DNA of 64,000 nt from Isoetes taiwanensis (Eukaryota; Streptophyta; Lycopodiopsida; Isoetales; Isoetaceae): NCBI GenBank assembly GCA_021234155.1, contig JAJEKV010000011.1, forward strand, positions 16,072,441 through 16,136,440. Direction: 5' to 3'. The translations under genes and the position numbers were made by a program. Under the pieces are notes generated by a model. That model saw nothing but the letters and a program-made list of their open reading frames with translations, ran no database searches and was not told the DNA's origin. Below are positions 21,385-34,529 of the stretch, one piece after another. How positions within the stretch are numbered: the stretch's first letter is position 1; every line of letters begins with the position of its first letter.

Positions 21385-23931
21385 TTTTTTTTTTTTTTGA
21401 AGGACGAAAGCCAAAAAGTTTATTAATCAGAGAAAAAGTACAAAATTTACATGTCTCGTCTAACTGTGTAAGCACACTGCCACAGGAGCATGAGCATGGA
21501 GCACAATGTACTTACTCCAGAATAGGAGACTAACGATAAGAATCAATTCGAAGATACTGAATCCAGATGCGTTCCACCAGTTCTGAGTCGAGGGAGGAAC
21601 ACTCGTAGGCTGTCAATATCTTTTTCTGGTCCACCGTAATAACATTGTGTGCAGATGAATAAATGCCCTGAAAGATGTGGTGTCTGCGACGCTCCCATAT
21701 CGACCATAGGAGCCAACCGGAACCAAGATGAAATGCCCTTTGTTTAGCTGGAGGCCATGCGTTGGGATAGGACGCCAAAAGGATGCATCGGCAGTCCAAT
21801 GTACTGTTAAACAAACCTTGTAGCCAGGACCACGCTGGTTGAACCTCAGGACAATGAAAGAGACAATGCTCGAGAGTCTCAACGTCCGAAAGACAGAGCG
21901 GGCATACTGCAGATATGCGAGGATCATAGTGATGTCGAAAGGCATTAACCCGTAGGCACCTGTGGATAACCTGCCACCACAGTACAGAGACTTTAGGGTG
22001 GAGCAACCTATCCCAAAGCCATCGCCATGTATGACACAAAGTGGGTTGTGGAACCTGTAGGTGCCACCCATTTGGCAACTGGGGGGGTTGTGGTGCTAAG
22101 AGAAGGCAATACACTGATCTGACAAATTGCTTGCCTTTGTGAATATTTTCATGACAGTCCCATGGCACCCTCTCAGCAACACCAACTTGCACTATAAGAG
22201 GCAAATTTTCTGCGACCTTCTCCCATAGAGATACATCCCAACGAGAGAGTAGGAACTTTGCCTGAAATTCAGGCCAAGACAGTAGGCGACCCTCCTCATA
22301 CCATGCTTGAATAGAGACAACACCTGCAAGAACCCATCGTCTCTGTGTAAGGGGATGAATTGAGGCTGCCAATGGAGGTGCTGAGGGGTCTGGAGGCAGT
22401 GGTGCCCACCACCATGGAGTCTCCAAAAGGATGTGGATAGAGGGGCATGGCCAGAAAAGATGTCTGACTGCCTCTCATGCAGCCAACAAGCCACGCAAAA
22501 ATGGAGAAGCACTTGGAAAAGGCTGCAGAGTCTGAAATAAAGCCCAAGGTAGGACTGGTTTGACAGTCTTCTTGCCTAGAGGGATACAGTGACCAAGAGC
22601 TTGTCTAAGAAGGCGTGAATCAGGAGAGTCATCCTCACCATTCAGAAGCCTCCAAATGAACTTTGAAATAAGCACTTTGCTCTGCAGTAAGAAGTCCATC
22701 ATACCCAGACCACCTGCCCATTTTGGAAGGATGCACTTCGACCAAACCACCTTAACCACAACAACTTCCTCAGTACCTGCCCAAATAAAGTTCCGAACTA
22801 TTGCAATGAGCTCACGCACTTTGATCTGTGGTGCTAGCAGTAAGGATGCCATATAAACATGGGTACTACTAAGGGCTGACTTGGCCACTGTAATGCGACC
22901 CGCAAGAGACAACTTAGCAGTGGACTACCAGAACAAGTGCTTCTCCAAACCCCTAATGATCTCCTCCCATGCAGCTCCCATAGTAACATGGATGCCAACT
23001 AGAATCCCAACAACTTGATGGCCTGTCCATGCGCAAGTAATTTCCATGGATAATCGTCAACACATGCCGGAGTCGGATTATCCAATGTCCACAAAGCTGT
23101 ACACTTCTGCCACCCCACAAGAACACCGGAAGCCAGTGAAAAAGTATCTAAAAGCATTTTGGCAGCAGCAAGATTCTCATCATTAGCGACTAGGAAGAGG
23201 AATGTGTCGTCTGCATATTGATTGCAAACCTCTTGTGTGCCGTCCTCCATTGCAAGATCATGGAGAAGTCCCTCTGTTGTTGCAATGGTGAATAACTGTG
23301 ACAAAGCCTCTGCAACAATTGTGAAAAGCAATGGTGCTAAAGGGCATCCCTGGCGAATACCATGACCGAGTGAAAAGGCATGTGATGGCACCATGGAACA
23401 GGACAGTCGCCCGAGCAGAGATATGCAGCTTTATAATATCTGATGTGAATTGTTCCTCAAATCCCAGTCTTAGCATACATCGGCGCATGAATTTCCAGCT
23501 GACACTGTCATAAGCTTTTGCAAAATCAAGCTTAAGGTATACAACTGGAAGGTTTTGCCTACGTGCCCAATAAATTCCCTCGTAAGCAGCAGCAACATTA
23601 TTCAAAATGCACCGTTTTGGAAGAAAACCTGACTGGGTAGTTGAGATGGACTCTGCCAAGATGTCCTTTACCCGCTCTGCAAAAGCCTTGGCGAAGATCT
23701 TATATACGGATGACAATAAGGTGATGGGCCGCCAATCTGAAATAGTCTGAGGATCCTTGACCTTGGGGATGAGTGAGATGGCACCTGTGTTTAGAATTCT
23801 ATCCAAAGCAGTGGACCGCCGAAAGTCACAGAAAGCATCATACACATCTGGCGCCAGCCATTCCCAATACTCCTGGAAGAACTCAATTGGCAAACCATCC
23901 AAACCTGGGCATTTGCCGCTGTCGAACCTAA
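21385..23931 (-). mobile_element. LINE-B, 3' part (reverse transcriptase, zinc-knuckle C-terminus, poly(A) tail)
   Basis: Minus-strand LINE split by the LTR element at 23932/40987. Frames in order are 23902-23258 (DGLPIEFFQEYW, ITLLSSVYKIFAKAFA, GFLPKRCILNN, LDFAKAYDSVSW), 23394-22999 (GIRQGCPLAPLLF and YADD), 22912-22475 (SLAGRITVAKSAL and the WAGTEE region) and 22426-21530 (zf-RVT-type domain with CPLCLSDVETLEHCLFHC). The poly(A) tail appears as a T run at 21385-21398. It has frameshifts and is inactive. The 12- to 13-base sequence next to the tail (21372-21384) recurs at 42496-42508 with one mismatch, giving the target duplication. Confidence 0.9.
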
Positions 23932-23936
23932 ATCAT
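23932..23936. repeat. Target-site duplication ATCAT, left side of the LTR element
   Basis: ATCAT immediately precedes the LTR start TGTGACG at 23937 and recurs at 40982-40986 right after the last LTR base. Removing the element rejoins LINE-B ORF2, which confirms the boundary. Confidence 0.95.
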
Positions 23937-24795
23937 TGTGACGTTCCACATATTTATACGCCTTTTTAAGTATAAATACGTGACACGTCACTATGAATAA
24001 TTAATGGTACATTAATTATTCATAAGCTAAGGTTAGCTATGTTAATAATTAATTATTAAAGTGGAAACCTAACCTTAAACCCTAATTCGAATTTAGGGCT
24101 TAACTTAATATTAAAAAGGGCTAAAATACCAAATTATCGAATATTAACCAATCTAGAGCTGCCACCTGGCCCAAATCGATTGGGCAAGGGAGAGTTACTA
24201 ATTTGGGACCCAAATTGGGGTTTTGTACCCCCATTTGCCCCAATTCGAATTGGGGGAGGTTGGAGGAGGAGGAGCTGCTGTTCCACCTTGTTCCAGCCAG
24301 AAGGATGGAGCACCCGAGCGATAGTGGACCTAGCTTGGATCCCGATTAGTACGTAGATAGCTTGGATTCCTAGATAGTCATAGGACTAACCATTGTATGC
24401 TCAGAAGGTAGGTAGGGTTAACCCTTGTATGAATAGATGCATGGTTAATCTCTACTTTATGTTCTATTCGAAGTATGGATGGATGGATGTATAAGGATAG
24501 CTTTCTTTCTGTTCCTCCTGTGTTGTGTGGGTAAAAGGGGGGTAGAGACCTAAAGGCCATCTAGAAGTAGAGATGCTCCTAGATAGAACCCTTAAAACCC
24601 AGTAAATGCGGCCTGTGCACAAGAGCCTACCTGCCTGTGGATGCTATGATGTGGTTCAGCACCAGACAACGAGTATGAAGGTGAATCGGGAGCGGGGTCC
24701 TGCCTAGCGCGGCTATACTCCTACAGTGTGCTAGGCTTATAGTCCGTCACCGTGTGTGGGCCGGGTATGGGTCTGACACTCTCTGGGTCGGAGGG

Positions 24796-26601
24796 TGTGA
24801 CGTCCCCTACTCGTATACGGTGCCCTCACCGTACACAAACAGGAGTTCATCCCCCATACCAGCTCCATGCTAATACAGGGCCCTCCACATGACACTGCAA
24901 CCGTGACGGGTTCCAGTGGGAAGAGTGGAAGGGTCATTGCACCCCGTCTCCCTCAGGGCCTACCTAGCTGCGGAAGCGTAAACATACATGTCAGTAGCAC
25001 ATACATCAACATCATATGACCATCACGAAGGATGGCCCTCCACATATCTGCATAGACAAAGATCAGCACATCCCATAGGGAATCCTACCCAAGGCTCGGA
25101 CTCAAGGGGATGACCGACGGCTTGGGTCTCCGTGAGTTCATTGCGGCATGTAATTCATGGCAATGGATTTGGGCTGGCATAAGAACATGGCTTAGGGTTG
25201 TCCACTCCATCCGCCCCTCCTGGCGTACACTTTGCGATAGGTTGAAGAACTTCGGGTTGGACCGTAGCTGCCGGGATCATAGCCAAAGGGGCTATAGCCA
25301 GGTTACATCTCCCCCGCACCGATGAGGCGGTGGGGAGGTTTCCCTCCCACCCGATGATCAATGCCATAGCAGGCGCACTAGAGGACACCAACCGTCCGCA
25401 CTCGACTTTAACCCACTTGAAGGGAGCTACCACCACGACCGGGGCCCCACCCCTGTGCCCGGCAAGACAACCACCGCACCACGTGGTCTCGGCTGAATCC
25501 CTCGGTGGCACCGCCGCCGCGGCTTCTTATCCCCAACGGTGTCGAACTCATACTCGGGTGCACGCAGGTCCACGAGTATTAAGCGCTTAGTCTGCGGTGC
25601 TCTCCCGTAGACTTTACATCCCGAGAGAGCAACCGCTATGGACACACGACCACCCTTATCAACCGGGTCGACCCCTAAGAACACAACACAAAGGGGCTAT
25701 TGCACGCAGCCATCTACAAGTGTGCTAGAGAGGCTACTCTAGGAGCATCAACTACAAAGCTTTAGGTCTCTACCCCCCTTCCCAATACAAGGAGTTCACA
25801 GAGATACATCATCCATGTACATCACAGAAGAACTAAAGAACAAGATCTAATCTATATCATAGAGTTAGGTTCTTTAGTTAGAATCTGCTATCTAGAGTTC
25901 TAGAGGGCTGCTATGGGCAACCTAATAGGCTAAACCTACTGATTCAATGACTAAAACAGGGTTTAGACTATCTAATTGGCCAAATACCTGATCCTTGAGA
26001 GACTCCTCCTGACCTGAGCTCGACCATCCTGCTGGAACGCTCGAATCTAGAGAAACTAAGGTTGCAATTCTCCCAGTCAGAGTCTGGGATGCGGTTTTGG
26101 CTGTTGAGGCAGCCAAAACAGAGTTCTGAAACCCTAAAATCGAAAATTAGGTTAGTTAGGGTTTCCAACCCTATATAGACAAGGGGGTGGCTAGGGTTTC
26201 CAATTATCCCCTTTTGGCATGTGGGATAATTGGTAATGGGCCCACTTGCCTTTAAGGGCTAGGTGGCCAAATGTGCCCACATGGAAATGTGTGCACCCAA
26301 ATGTGCTCACATGGAAATGTGTGCACATTAATGAATGTGTACATTGGAAAATGTGCACATTAATTACTCCTATGGGTATGGCCCACTTGGCATCAAGTGG
26401 CCACATGGAAATGTGTGCCCACATTAATGTGTACATTGGAAAATGTGCACATTAATACTAATGCACACTCTTAGCAAGTTGCCCCCTAGGGGCTACCCAC
26501 TTGGCTATACGTTGGCGTACACGTCAATCGGGGTGGCGTGTACGCGTGACGTGGCAGTACAATATACGTCCTGGGAGCGTATACTGTTCTGGAACGTCAC
26601 A
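24796..26601 (-). mobile_element. Solo LTR of a related element, inserted in reverse orientation
   Basis: 1806 bases with TGTGACG...CGTCACA ends, flanked by GAGGG on both sides (24791-24795 and 26602-26606). The 3' LTR of the host element has only one such site (gaagggcgtgag). The reverse complement shares the ends and several interior blocks with the host LTR, such as ggaggggcggatggagtgg, so it is a related but distinct family. No internal region or second LTR is present, so the partner LTR was lost by recombination. The region 26270-26460 holds short repeats of the type acatggaaatgtg, probably U3 repeats. Confidence 0.88.
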
Positions 26602-27059
26602 GAGGGCGTGAGTCATATGTGACCGTCCTGGGCTCGAACGGGTTGGTGAACTGACCTTTAGATTTAGGGGAGTAAGTCGGGTACGGGTGCGGGGGTCGCT
26701 GATGCAGTACGTGTTCTCTAGCACACCCAGGGATCCGTCATACTCGGGGAGGAGACGTCTCTCTGACCTGCCTCATCGGACCGGGGAGATGTAACCCGGA
26801 GTAGTCCTGAAGGGTGATTCCTTGGGATTGCGTCTCCGGAGGGCTACAAGCACGTTATAGCATGATTCAGCCTATCTGCAAAGTGTGCACAGGAGGGGCG
26901 GATGGAGTGGACAACCCTAGCCATTGTCTTATGCCAGCCAATGCCATGTTATACTTCCGTCTGTTGATATGTTGAGGCCCTGACCATCAGTCACCCCCAT
27001 AGAGTCTGAGCCCGGGGTAGAGCCCTTAATTATGGTGTATTTCCTTTGTTATGTTAGTA

Positions 27060-30000
27060 TCCTATTGTTTAAATTTGGTTTTTCCGAGGTTCCGAAATTT
27101 TTTTGGAATTTTTTTTAAGGTTAATTTTCTAAGGTTTCAAGGCTTTTAGTCGCCGAGAAAAAATTTCAGCATTCCAAAAATCAGGGTTGTGGCTCTTCCT
27201 AGGAAATTTGAATTTTGGGTTGATCGTCCCCAGCTGGCGGATTCCTCGGCATGTAGGCCACAGATGATCCTTCCAATCCTATATTGCATTTAATTTAATT
27301 TTTGGCAGAGATGATGGCGATGATTATAGCAGTTTGAAGTAGAGTTTTGTTTACTGTGATGTTTGCAAGGGCTTTCCGGCGTTCCCGTTAGTCCCGTGGA
27401 TTTATTATTACCAGATTCGTCATGTGGAAGGATTAGTTCTTCCATCATACTTAAGGATAGCATCCTCCGGCTTCTTCATGATAACAAGTTTCAGGTATTC
27501 TACAGATTTTTTCTTGAAGGACTATGTTGGGGAGTCTTCCTAATCATGGAAGGACATGAAATTTCTTGCTTAGAACATATTCACGGTGTGCATCCTATTT
27601 TGTGTCTGTTCTACTCTTCATAGGGTTTCAATCCAGCGTGAGAGTTGATGTTTCTATTTTTATTCTTACAGGTTCAGTTCATGTGGATGCAGAGCTTTAA
27701 TATCAATGCTTCACCACGGTGTCAAATCATAAGCTTTATCTAATCCTCTCACGATGGCAGAGAGCATGGATTTGGATCATTTGACCATTAGTATAGAGAG
27801 TTCAATTCCTAATTGATTCTGAAATAGCTATTGAGGTCTCATGCAAGAAACTATGTTTGTCTCAGATCTATCTTTTATGTGACTTCCAGGCAGATGCATC
27901 TACAGCAGCAAAAAAGTAAAATATTAATTTGGCAGATGCAAGATGCTCTTTTATTTATCATCTGTTACATGGACTTGAAAGGCCGTTCATAATAACCTCC
28001 AAGTTTGCAATTTTATGTGAGTATGTGTGGCAGTGATATTTATTCTGTTTAGATAGCGTATTTTGCAATGCTGCCTACGATTTTGATGCAGGATTAGTTA
28101 CAAGTACAAATGTTGCCATTCTAGCTATTTGTACATGCAAAGACTAAATATCTAAAACACCGAACATGTATGTTAGATTTGTGGTAAAGTTTAGTTCAGG
28201 CTATTCAAGTTGCAATGGCAGGACATGCTGAAAGAAGTATTTTTTTTCTATTTCATCTTCGAGGCAAGTTTTATGAAATTATTGTTACTGTTGATGCAGC
28301 GAGTGATGTAGAGAGTCATGCGAAGTTGTCTATTGTATGCAAGCTCAGGTAAATGGAACTATTATTATAGTTTTGTGGCTTAAAGCTTCAAAACATAGAT
28401 GCTTCTAGATTTTAGTTTGTAAAGCAATGCATCCACATGGTGTACAGACCCATTTGGAATATGACATAATGTACAATGTGCACATTTCTATGGAAATGGT
28501 AAAATCTATAATTTGGATATTTGTACATAAGCTTGCAGGTCTAGCGACGGGTATAGATGGCGTGAATTATCGTTAGCTTCTGCTACTGTCATCACATGCT
28601 AGGAATGAAACTTTGGATACTAGAATGTTATGCAGTTGGTCTTTGTCTATAAGGGGTATTCCTTGCAATATCTATGTAGTAGAAGATGCTGAAAGCTCTC
28701 GAACAGTGCCTTTGTATTGTTGCAAAGAAGGAATTTAATCTCTTATGAAACCTCCATCTATGTTTTGTACATTGCACAGAGTTCCATGTTTTATAGGATC
28801 ACTGCACTGCATATTTGCAGAATTGGGTAATTGTTTTTTGCAACACTTTTTTTCAAATTTATTACTTATTGAAATGTGTGCTCTTACCTGTTTCCTGTTT
28901 ACATATCCTCTTTATGTTAGTAGATAAGTATGTATGCAGATACTATGACAAAGGAAACAGATGCAGTTCGCGCTTCCTTTCACATGTAACAAATGCAACC
29001 TGCACTTGGAATGATGAGAGCAATCAATCTATCATGGCATCTGTTTTTATATAGCAGTTTTCTATCTTCTCACATCAAGGTTCAAAAATGTATTGCTCCA
29101 TGTAAGTCTCAAATTTGAGCAATCGATCTATCATGGCTGTTTTTATATAGTAGTTTTCTATCTTCTCACATCAAGGTTCAAAAATGTATTGCTCTATGTA
29201 AGTCTCGCGTACACCCTAATTCACATAACCACTGTAACCATAATTAGTGCAGTTGCATTCCAGTAAATGTGCAGATGCAGTCAATGCTTTAGAAGATGTA
29301 AAGGCCAGCCTCAGAAGTCTTTCTCCATCTTAAAGGCTGAATGCCATGTCGGGACTATAGAAGTTGCAGCATATCCTGTCAAAATGAGGAGTCTTCAAGT
29401 TTGTTCTTGATCATCTTCAACAAAGGCAGAATTTGTGTCCATCGGTTGCTTGCTCAAATCCACATTTGGATTATTCGAGAGGTATTGTAACTTAAGCAGA
29501 CGTTGCTTTAGTAAGACTTGCATCAGCTGTATTTTTTATGCTGGTTGCAGATTGCAGGCTATTAAATTGCAGGCCCAGGGACCCATGAATGTTTGAAAAG
29601 TCTTCCCTGCTTGAATTTTTCCAGTATTCAGTTTGTTTATGGCCCTTTGTACAAGGTGAGATGGAGAAGGCCTAGGCCTATATGTATGCATTCTTTGCTG
29701 GACCTTCTAGGTATATCTAGGATAGAAACCAAAATTGGAGACATAGTATTGACCTCATTCATCAAGTTGCACCCTTTTACAGAGGCAGTTAAACTCACAG
29801 TCTAGAACTGAGAAAAGAAGATACATGCAAGTAGTTTATCATTAAATTGGAATTAGGCTTGCAACTGCTGTGGGCAACAATGAATCTCTACATTCGCATT
29901 GTGAGTTTGCACAAATAAAAAACAAACAATTGGTCTTCATATTATGATAGTTTTTTTACTGTCTTCAAATTGTGCTTGGATTATCCAAGGCTGTCCAATT

Positions 30001-30878
30001 TGGAAGTTTTTAACACCATGAATGTTTTTTGCACACCAGGCACCCAAGCACCACTTCAAGAGCAAAAAGTGCCACACCAAATCCGCATTAAATATTTGAC
30101 TTTTCATGTGTATAATTTGTGCATGTCAAACTTTTCCCCTAGGGATAATCTGCCTCTTTGTGGTCAATGTTGTGAATTACAAAAATAGATAGATAGCAAA
30201 TGTGTTTAAGAGGATAGTCAAATGATGAACAATATCTATGGGTGACCTTTAGAGGTTTGCAAAGTCCAAGCTTTGTGAATAGAAAGCAACTTATTTTATG
30301 CACATGTTCAGGTAGATTTTGAGCGATGATCTGAACTTCTACAAATTCACGTTGACAACAATGATCACCTTCATACCCTGATTGTTTACAAAAATAAAAA
30401 AACATCTCAGCCTTCTCTTACAATTCCATTTGCAGGCTAGACATCAGCAAGCAGCAAGTCATCATTTAATAATTTAGATTTCATGATATCCTACACATAT
30501 GATGTCATAATGATGGATTTACATAGGCTTCAATCAAGGGATGGAGAGTGCTAGGGGCGTTCATTTCACTACTTCAGTCAAGACCTTCACTAAATGAATG
30601 AAGTATGCTAGACGTGTCGTACGGACATTTGTCATGCATTAATGCCCCTTATGCTATTGTTTCAGGCTAAAACCAACTCCTCTCCCCCCCACCCAAATAA
30701 GGAAAAGTTTACTGAATCATATACCACATCATTCAACGCATTGGCCAACTCCTTCTTAAGAATATACAACATACGAGGCTTTAGACAGCTCCTTGCTATG
30801 GATGCATAGATCTAACAGCTTCATATCTCTACAATACAACCGTATCTATGCCCGGCAACGCCGGGCACCCATTACTAG
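27060..30878 (+). mobile_element. Non-autonomous Helitron, 3819 bases, complete ends
   Basis: It begins TCCTATTG at 27060 and ends CTAG at 30875-30878. A stem-loop GCCCGGCAACGCCGGGC lies at 30850-30866, about 8 bases before the end. The host LTR reads ttagta before it and ttctgttg after it, and the 3' LTR has ttagtattctgttg uninterrupted, so it inserted between A and T without duplication, as Helitrons do. It encodes no Rep/helicase. Instead it contains exon-like pieces on the plus strand. Confidence 0.92.
27370..29333 (+). pseudogene. Exon-like gene fragments carried inside the Helitron
   Basis: Several short blocks have splice-like borders and protein-like composition, all on the plus strand. 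They are 27370-27494 (encoding SGVPVSPVDLLLPDSSCGR and on to KFQ, donor gtattc), a block after the acceptor cttacag at 27671, 28300-28348 (SDVESHAKLSIVCKL, donor gtaaat), 28940-28985 (TMTKETDAVRASFH), and 29275-29333 (NALEDVKASLRSLSPS then TAA). The order and strand suggest capture of parts of one gene, but phases do not all join and I do not recognise the parent. Capture of host exons is established for plant Helitrons. Confidence 0.45.
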
Positions 30879-31162
30879 TTCTGTTGTAGTTATATTGATG
30901 ATGATGGGCCACCCTTCGTGGTGGTATATTATTTATTAGAATTGTTGCTAGGTGCTAACATGTATGTACGCTTCCACTATATAGGATTCCCGTAGAAGGC
31001 GTGGGATGAATGACACCTCCGTGCCCTTCACCCGGACACTTGGCCATCACAAGTGGTCCGAGTCAGACGGAGGGCCTTTCCGTGGTGATGGATTCGCCAT
31101 GGGAGGGGAATTTCCTGTATTTATACGAGGGGAGCATCGTATGGATTCGGGGAGCGTCACAG

Positions 31163-31175
31163 TGGTATCCGAGCC
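31163..31175 (+). promoter_or_regulatory. Primer-binding site of the LTR element
   Basis: TGGTATCCGAGCC starts two bases after the 5' LTR. It matches the plant initiator-tRNA primer site TGGTATCAGAGCC except at one position. Confidence 0.85.
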
Positions 31176-31552
31176 ATGATTTTGGTGGACCAAAATTGTT
31201 GCACTGGCCATGTCTAACCCGTTAGACCGTTAGATAATAAAGGACCTCCAGTGCAGGAAAGTTACACCAAACCCATAAGTAGGATGAGTTTTAGCCTAAG
31301 TATGCGAGGATTGAGCTAGTTAAGAAGGGAAAAAATTCCAAATATTAAGATGAAGTTATGTTCTGTTTCGGCAGAATGCAGTCCCTTTCTTCCGGAGGCC
31401 ATAACTTGCTCTAGGTAACTCGGATTGAGGCGATTTTTGCTCCAGCGCGTGCAGCACGGTCCAAATACCCTAAAGGAGTCGTCATCCTGCTGAAAAAGAT
31501 CGAGAAAGGGCGCCAAAACCCAACAGCGGCGCTGCCCGGGTTTGGTCGCTCC

Positions 31553-31862
31553 AGAATTTCGAAATAAACGCGTATAACCGGAGCAGCGCCGCTCCGTATA
31601 AAACGTGTATTTCTGCCATATAAAAATTTTCATATTTTTTTTATATATACCTAATTCTCTGGCGCCTCAACCTAGATTTGAACCCATGACCTCTCAACTC
31701 CGCAACCAGAATTTCGAAATAAAAGCGTATAACCGAAGCAGCGCCGCTCCGTATAAAACGCGTATTTCCGCCATATAAAAATTTTCATATTTTTTTTATA
31801 TATACCTAATTCTTTGGCGCCTCAATCTAGATTTGAACCCATGACCTCTCAACTCCAAGCCT
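31553..31862. repeat. Direct tandem repeat, two units of 155 bases
   Basis: Unit 1 starts at 31553 and unit 2 at 31708, both with agaatttcgaaataaa. They share gcagcgccgctccgtataaa and catataaaaattttcatat. Each ends with a tRNA-like B box in reverse (gatttgaaccc). Confidence 0.9.
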
Positions 31863-31880
31863 AGGTGCTTACCACCACCC
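31830..31880 (-). repeat. tRNA-like sequence (pol III A and B boxes)
   Basis: On the minus strand TGGTAAGCACC (31864-31874) precedes GGTTCAAATC (31830-31839) at the spacing of internal pol III boxes. A similar pair lies at 31971-32016 (GGTTCAAAGC and TTGGTAAAGCA), and a lone B box at 31675-31684. No complete cloverleaf is evident, so these are SINE-like or decayed tRNA-derived sequences rather than tRNA genes. Confidence 0.5.
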
Positions 31881-34529
31881 CAAGCTCTCTTAAATGTAAT
31901 AATGTGTTTCACATATTTCTTATACACATATAGTACCCTATGCAACTTTTATATAAAAGTCTATTATGGGGCTTTGAACCCTTGACCTCCCAACACCCAG
32001 CCAAATGCTTTACCAACAACGTAAACCTTCTTTTAGTGATAACAATAGTCTTGTTTTATACTTAACCGATATTGAGGTGGCAACAACTCCGTCGGACTTG
32101 TGCAACCATGGTGAGCTAGAAATCACTTAGGAGTTATTATCATCATTGCGGAATGTCTCCACAACCATATCGACATAAGTTTACGCTGAGTGATGGAAGG
32201 AAATTCCTCGGAGTAGGATAGAAACTTCCAAGTTGGATTCTAATCCACTATTCACCTTGGATATTCTTTAGGCGACGATAATAATGTCCAGTTATCGACG
32301 TTCCTAGACCTATAACTTTCCTTTGGTGAATGCCTTAATAACAAAAGTTCTTCAGGCCTTGCCATGATTCAATCTATACTACATTCATATGCTTTATATT
32401 AGACCTTATTCGACGTTATATATTAAGGATTGAGTAATACCTTATAGACATAATTATAATTAACGTCTTGACTCGTTCTCATTCCCCCGAGAAAGGATCT
32501 CTTTATCGTCCAACCGACTAGGGACTGCCATGCAGCACCCCTCTAGACCATCGGTTTGGATTTCTTTGATCCTACCACCCTCCAATATTCCTTCTCATTG
32601 GCCGTGTTCCTTTTATGGATCACTTCCCCCAGACCATGATACATACTCTGTAATACGTTGTGAGTGCTTGTGTTAGAACCCCCACAACAATGTCAGCACT
32701 TTATTCTAATTAATCCCGGGTACAAACTCTAGTAGTATTTTGTGCCAAACTTCACCGCCTATATGGTTGTGATTAAACATCTGCGCCATACGCCTGTCAA
32801 AGTGACAACGGTCTACCCTCTTTTGGAGTTGTTCTCCCGTACATTCCAATGGCCTCCAACCATTGTTAACTACTCACCTCCTTCCAGGGCATCTAGATAT
32901 GGTCCGGAAAAAGTATTTACAACCATTATTTTAATGCCTCAACGTCCTTAAGTACCGCAAATGAACTTACATATTCCAAGGGATTATGTGAATATCCCAA
33001 AGGACAGTACCATCCAAAGACCTCTCAAGATAGGCCTCCCCTATTAAGAGCTCTTGTGTTCAAGTCTCTGGGGGTCCGTCATATGTCCTCATGGACGCTG
33101 CCAATGTGGCATAGATACTATCTATCTATCTATCCATTGAAAAGGTTCTTGGTGAATTCAACTCACCATGTTGTCCTAGGACATGGAAGTCTTCCTCCCT
33201 AAGCCATGCACCAAATCTTTAAAGAGCTTTTCATCTCTTGCTGCCTTTCAAGCTGCAAGTCTCTCTTTGCATGTTAGCAAAGACCACCCTTTATGTTAGG
33301 TAATAAACTTCCTATCCAAATTGCTAAATATCATTAATAAAGGTCCAAATGACGTGGCGTCTTCATATAAGCCATAGTCATGGCCTAAGAGCGAGTGATC
33401 CTTCGTATAAATCGTAGATTACCTGGAGTCATCAAGGTGCCTGCTGGGTATTTTGTGAGTCTCCCTACAATTGCCTATGTTTGATATGACTCGGACTTGT
33501 ATCAATGTTCGAGTCCTGTATATTCTAACTTGCACCTCCATGTAACCCATGGCGTTCACCTCTGCCTGATCCGGGTATGGATCATGTGGGAAAGCTAGTC
33601 TTAGGTGTCTATGCAAGACACATTCGCACTTCTAGCAGGTAGCTACTATTCGATACCTATCCTGGAATTGTACTATTGTACTATTCAACCCCATCATCCT
33701 AAATTTTATTCTATTCGCCGTTGACATTTATTTCAAGTGCCAACTACCACATCATACCTTAGCATGCAACAGATTGAATGTTGTTTGCACATTTCGAACA
33801 TATCTCCAGACCCTTCATCGGTAACTTTGGGGTACACTCGTTTTTCTCTCCTTGTGTCGCCACCTAGATTGCCTCTCCAAGATGTTTATCGTATGTGTAC
33901 ATAGTATGTACATAATAAACATATATCCACATCCCACAATCCTAGAGCTCTGCTCTAACTTAGCTAAAGTGTAACCTTATTGTGGTTGTGCCACCTACTT
34001 CCCAAATGGACAGGGGCCAACTCTATGTTGGACTTGTATATGCTGCCTATATTTTGATAGAGTCTCTAGCTATTTCAACCATTCCTTTAGTGCCTTGTGG
34101 TACTTTAACCTCGTACATAAACTATGATTTCCTCCACGAGATTATGCCATAATTCCGAAGGCCATTACCCCACATGAGGAGCTTTTCTAAAGGCTTCTTT
34201 TACTAAGGATCCTTTGTGTCCTCAATATCAACTATGCTTCATCAGAATTAACCTATTTTTCTTGAGTTATCTTGTGAACTTCAGTTTTTGATCAGCTTCA
34301 AGTGTTGTCGTCTTTGGCTCCCTTATAATAAAGCGGAGGCACTAAAACCCCTTGTCTCGTAATAGGAAAATCCAATGTTTCAATCTTCGTTCATAACCGC
34401 CATGTAGTTATCTGATTCCCTACCCTCTTAAGAATTCCAGAGTCATAATCTCTAAGGGGTCTATGCCTCAAGGCAACAGATCCTCCACTTTCTACTTCGG
34501 TATCTAGAATTGTTCCCCGCGAGTAAGGT

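Larger units (their letters stand above)
23937..31161 (+). repeat. 5' LTR, interrupted twice
   Basis: Begins TGTGACGTTCCAC and ends GAGCGTCACA. Its three segments (23937-24795, 26602-27059 and 30879-31161) align end to end with the 3' LTR. The gaps are an inverted solo LTR (24796-26601, plus its GAGGG duplication) and a Helitron (27060-30878). Confidence 0.92.

Noticed and set aside
23936-24200. A gene start at the LTR boundary
   Set aside because: The sequence aligns with the 3' LTR and has no domain; apparent frames are LTR read-through into LINE-B.
31830-31880. A functional tRNA gene
   Set aside because: A and B boxes are present, but acceptor, D and anticodon stems do not pair convincingly.
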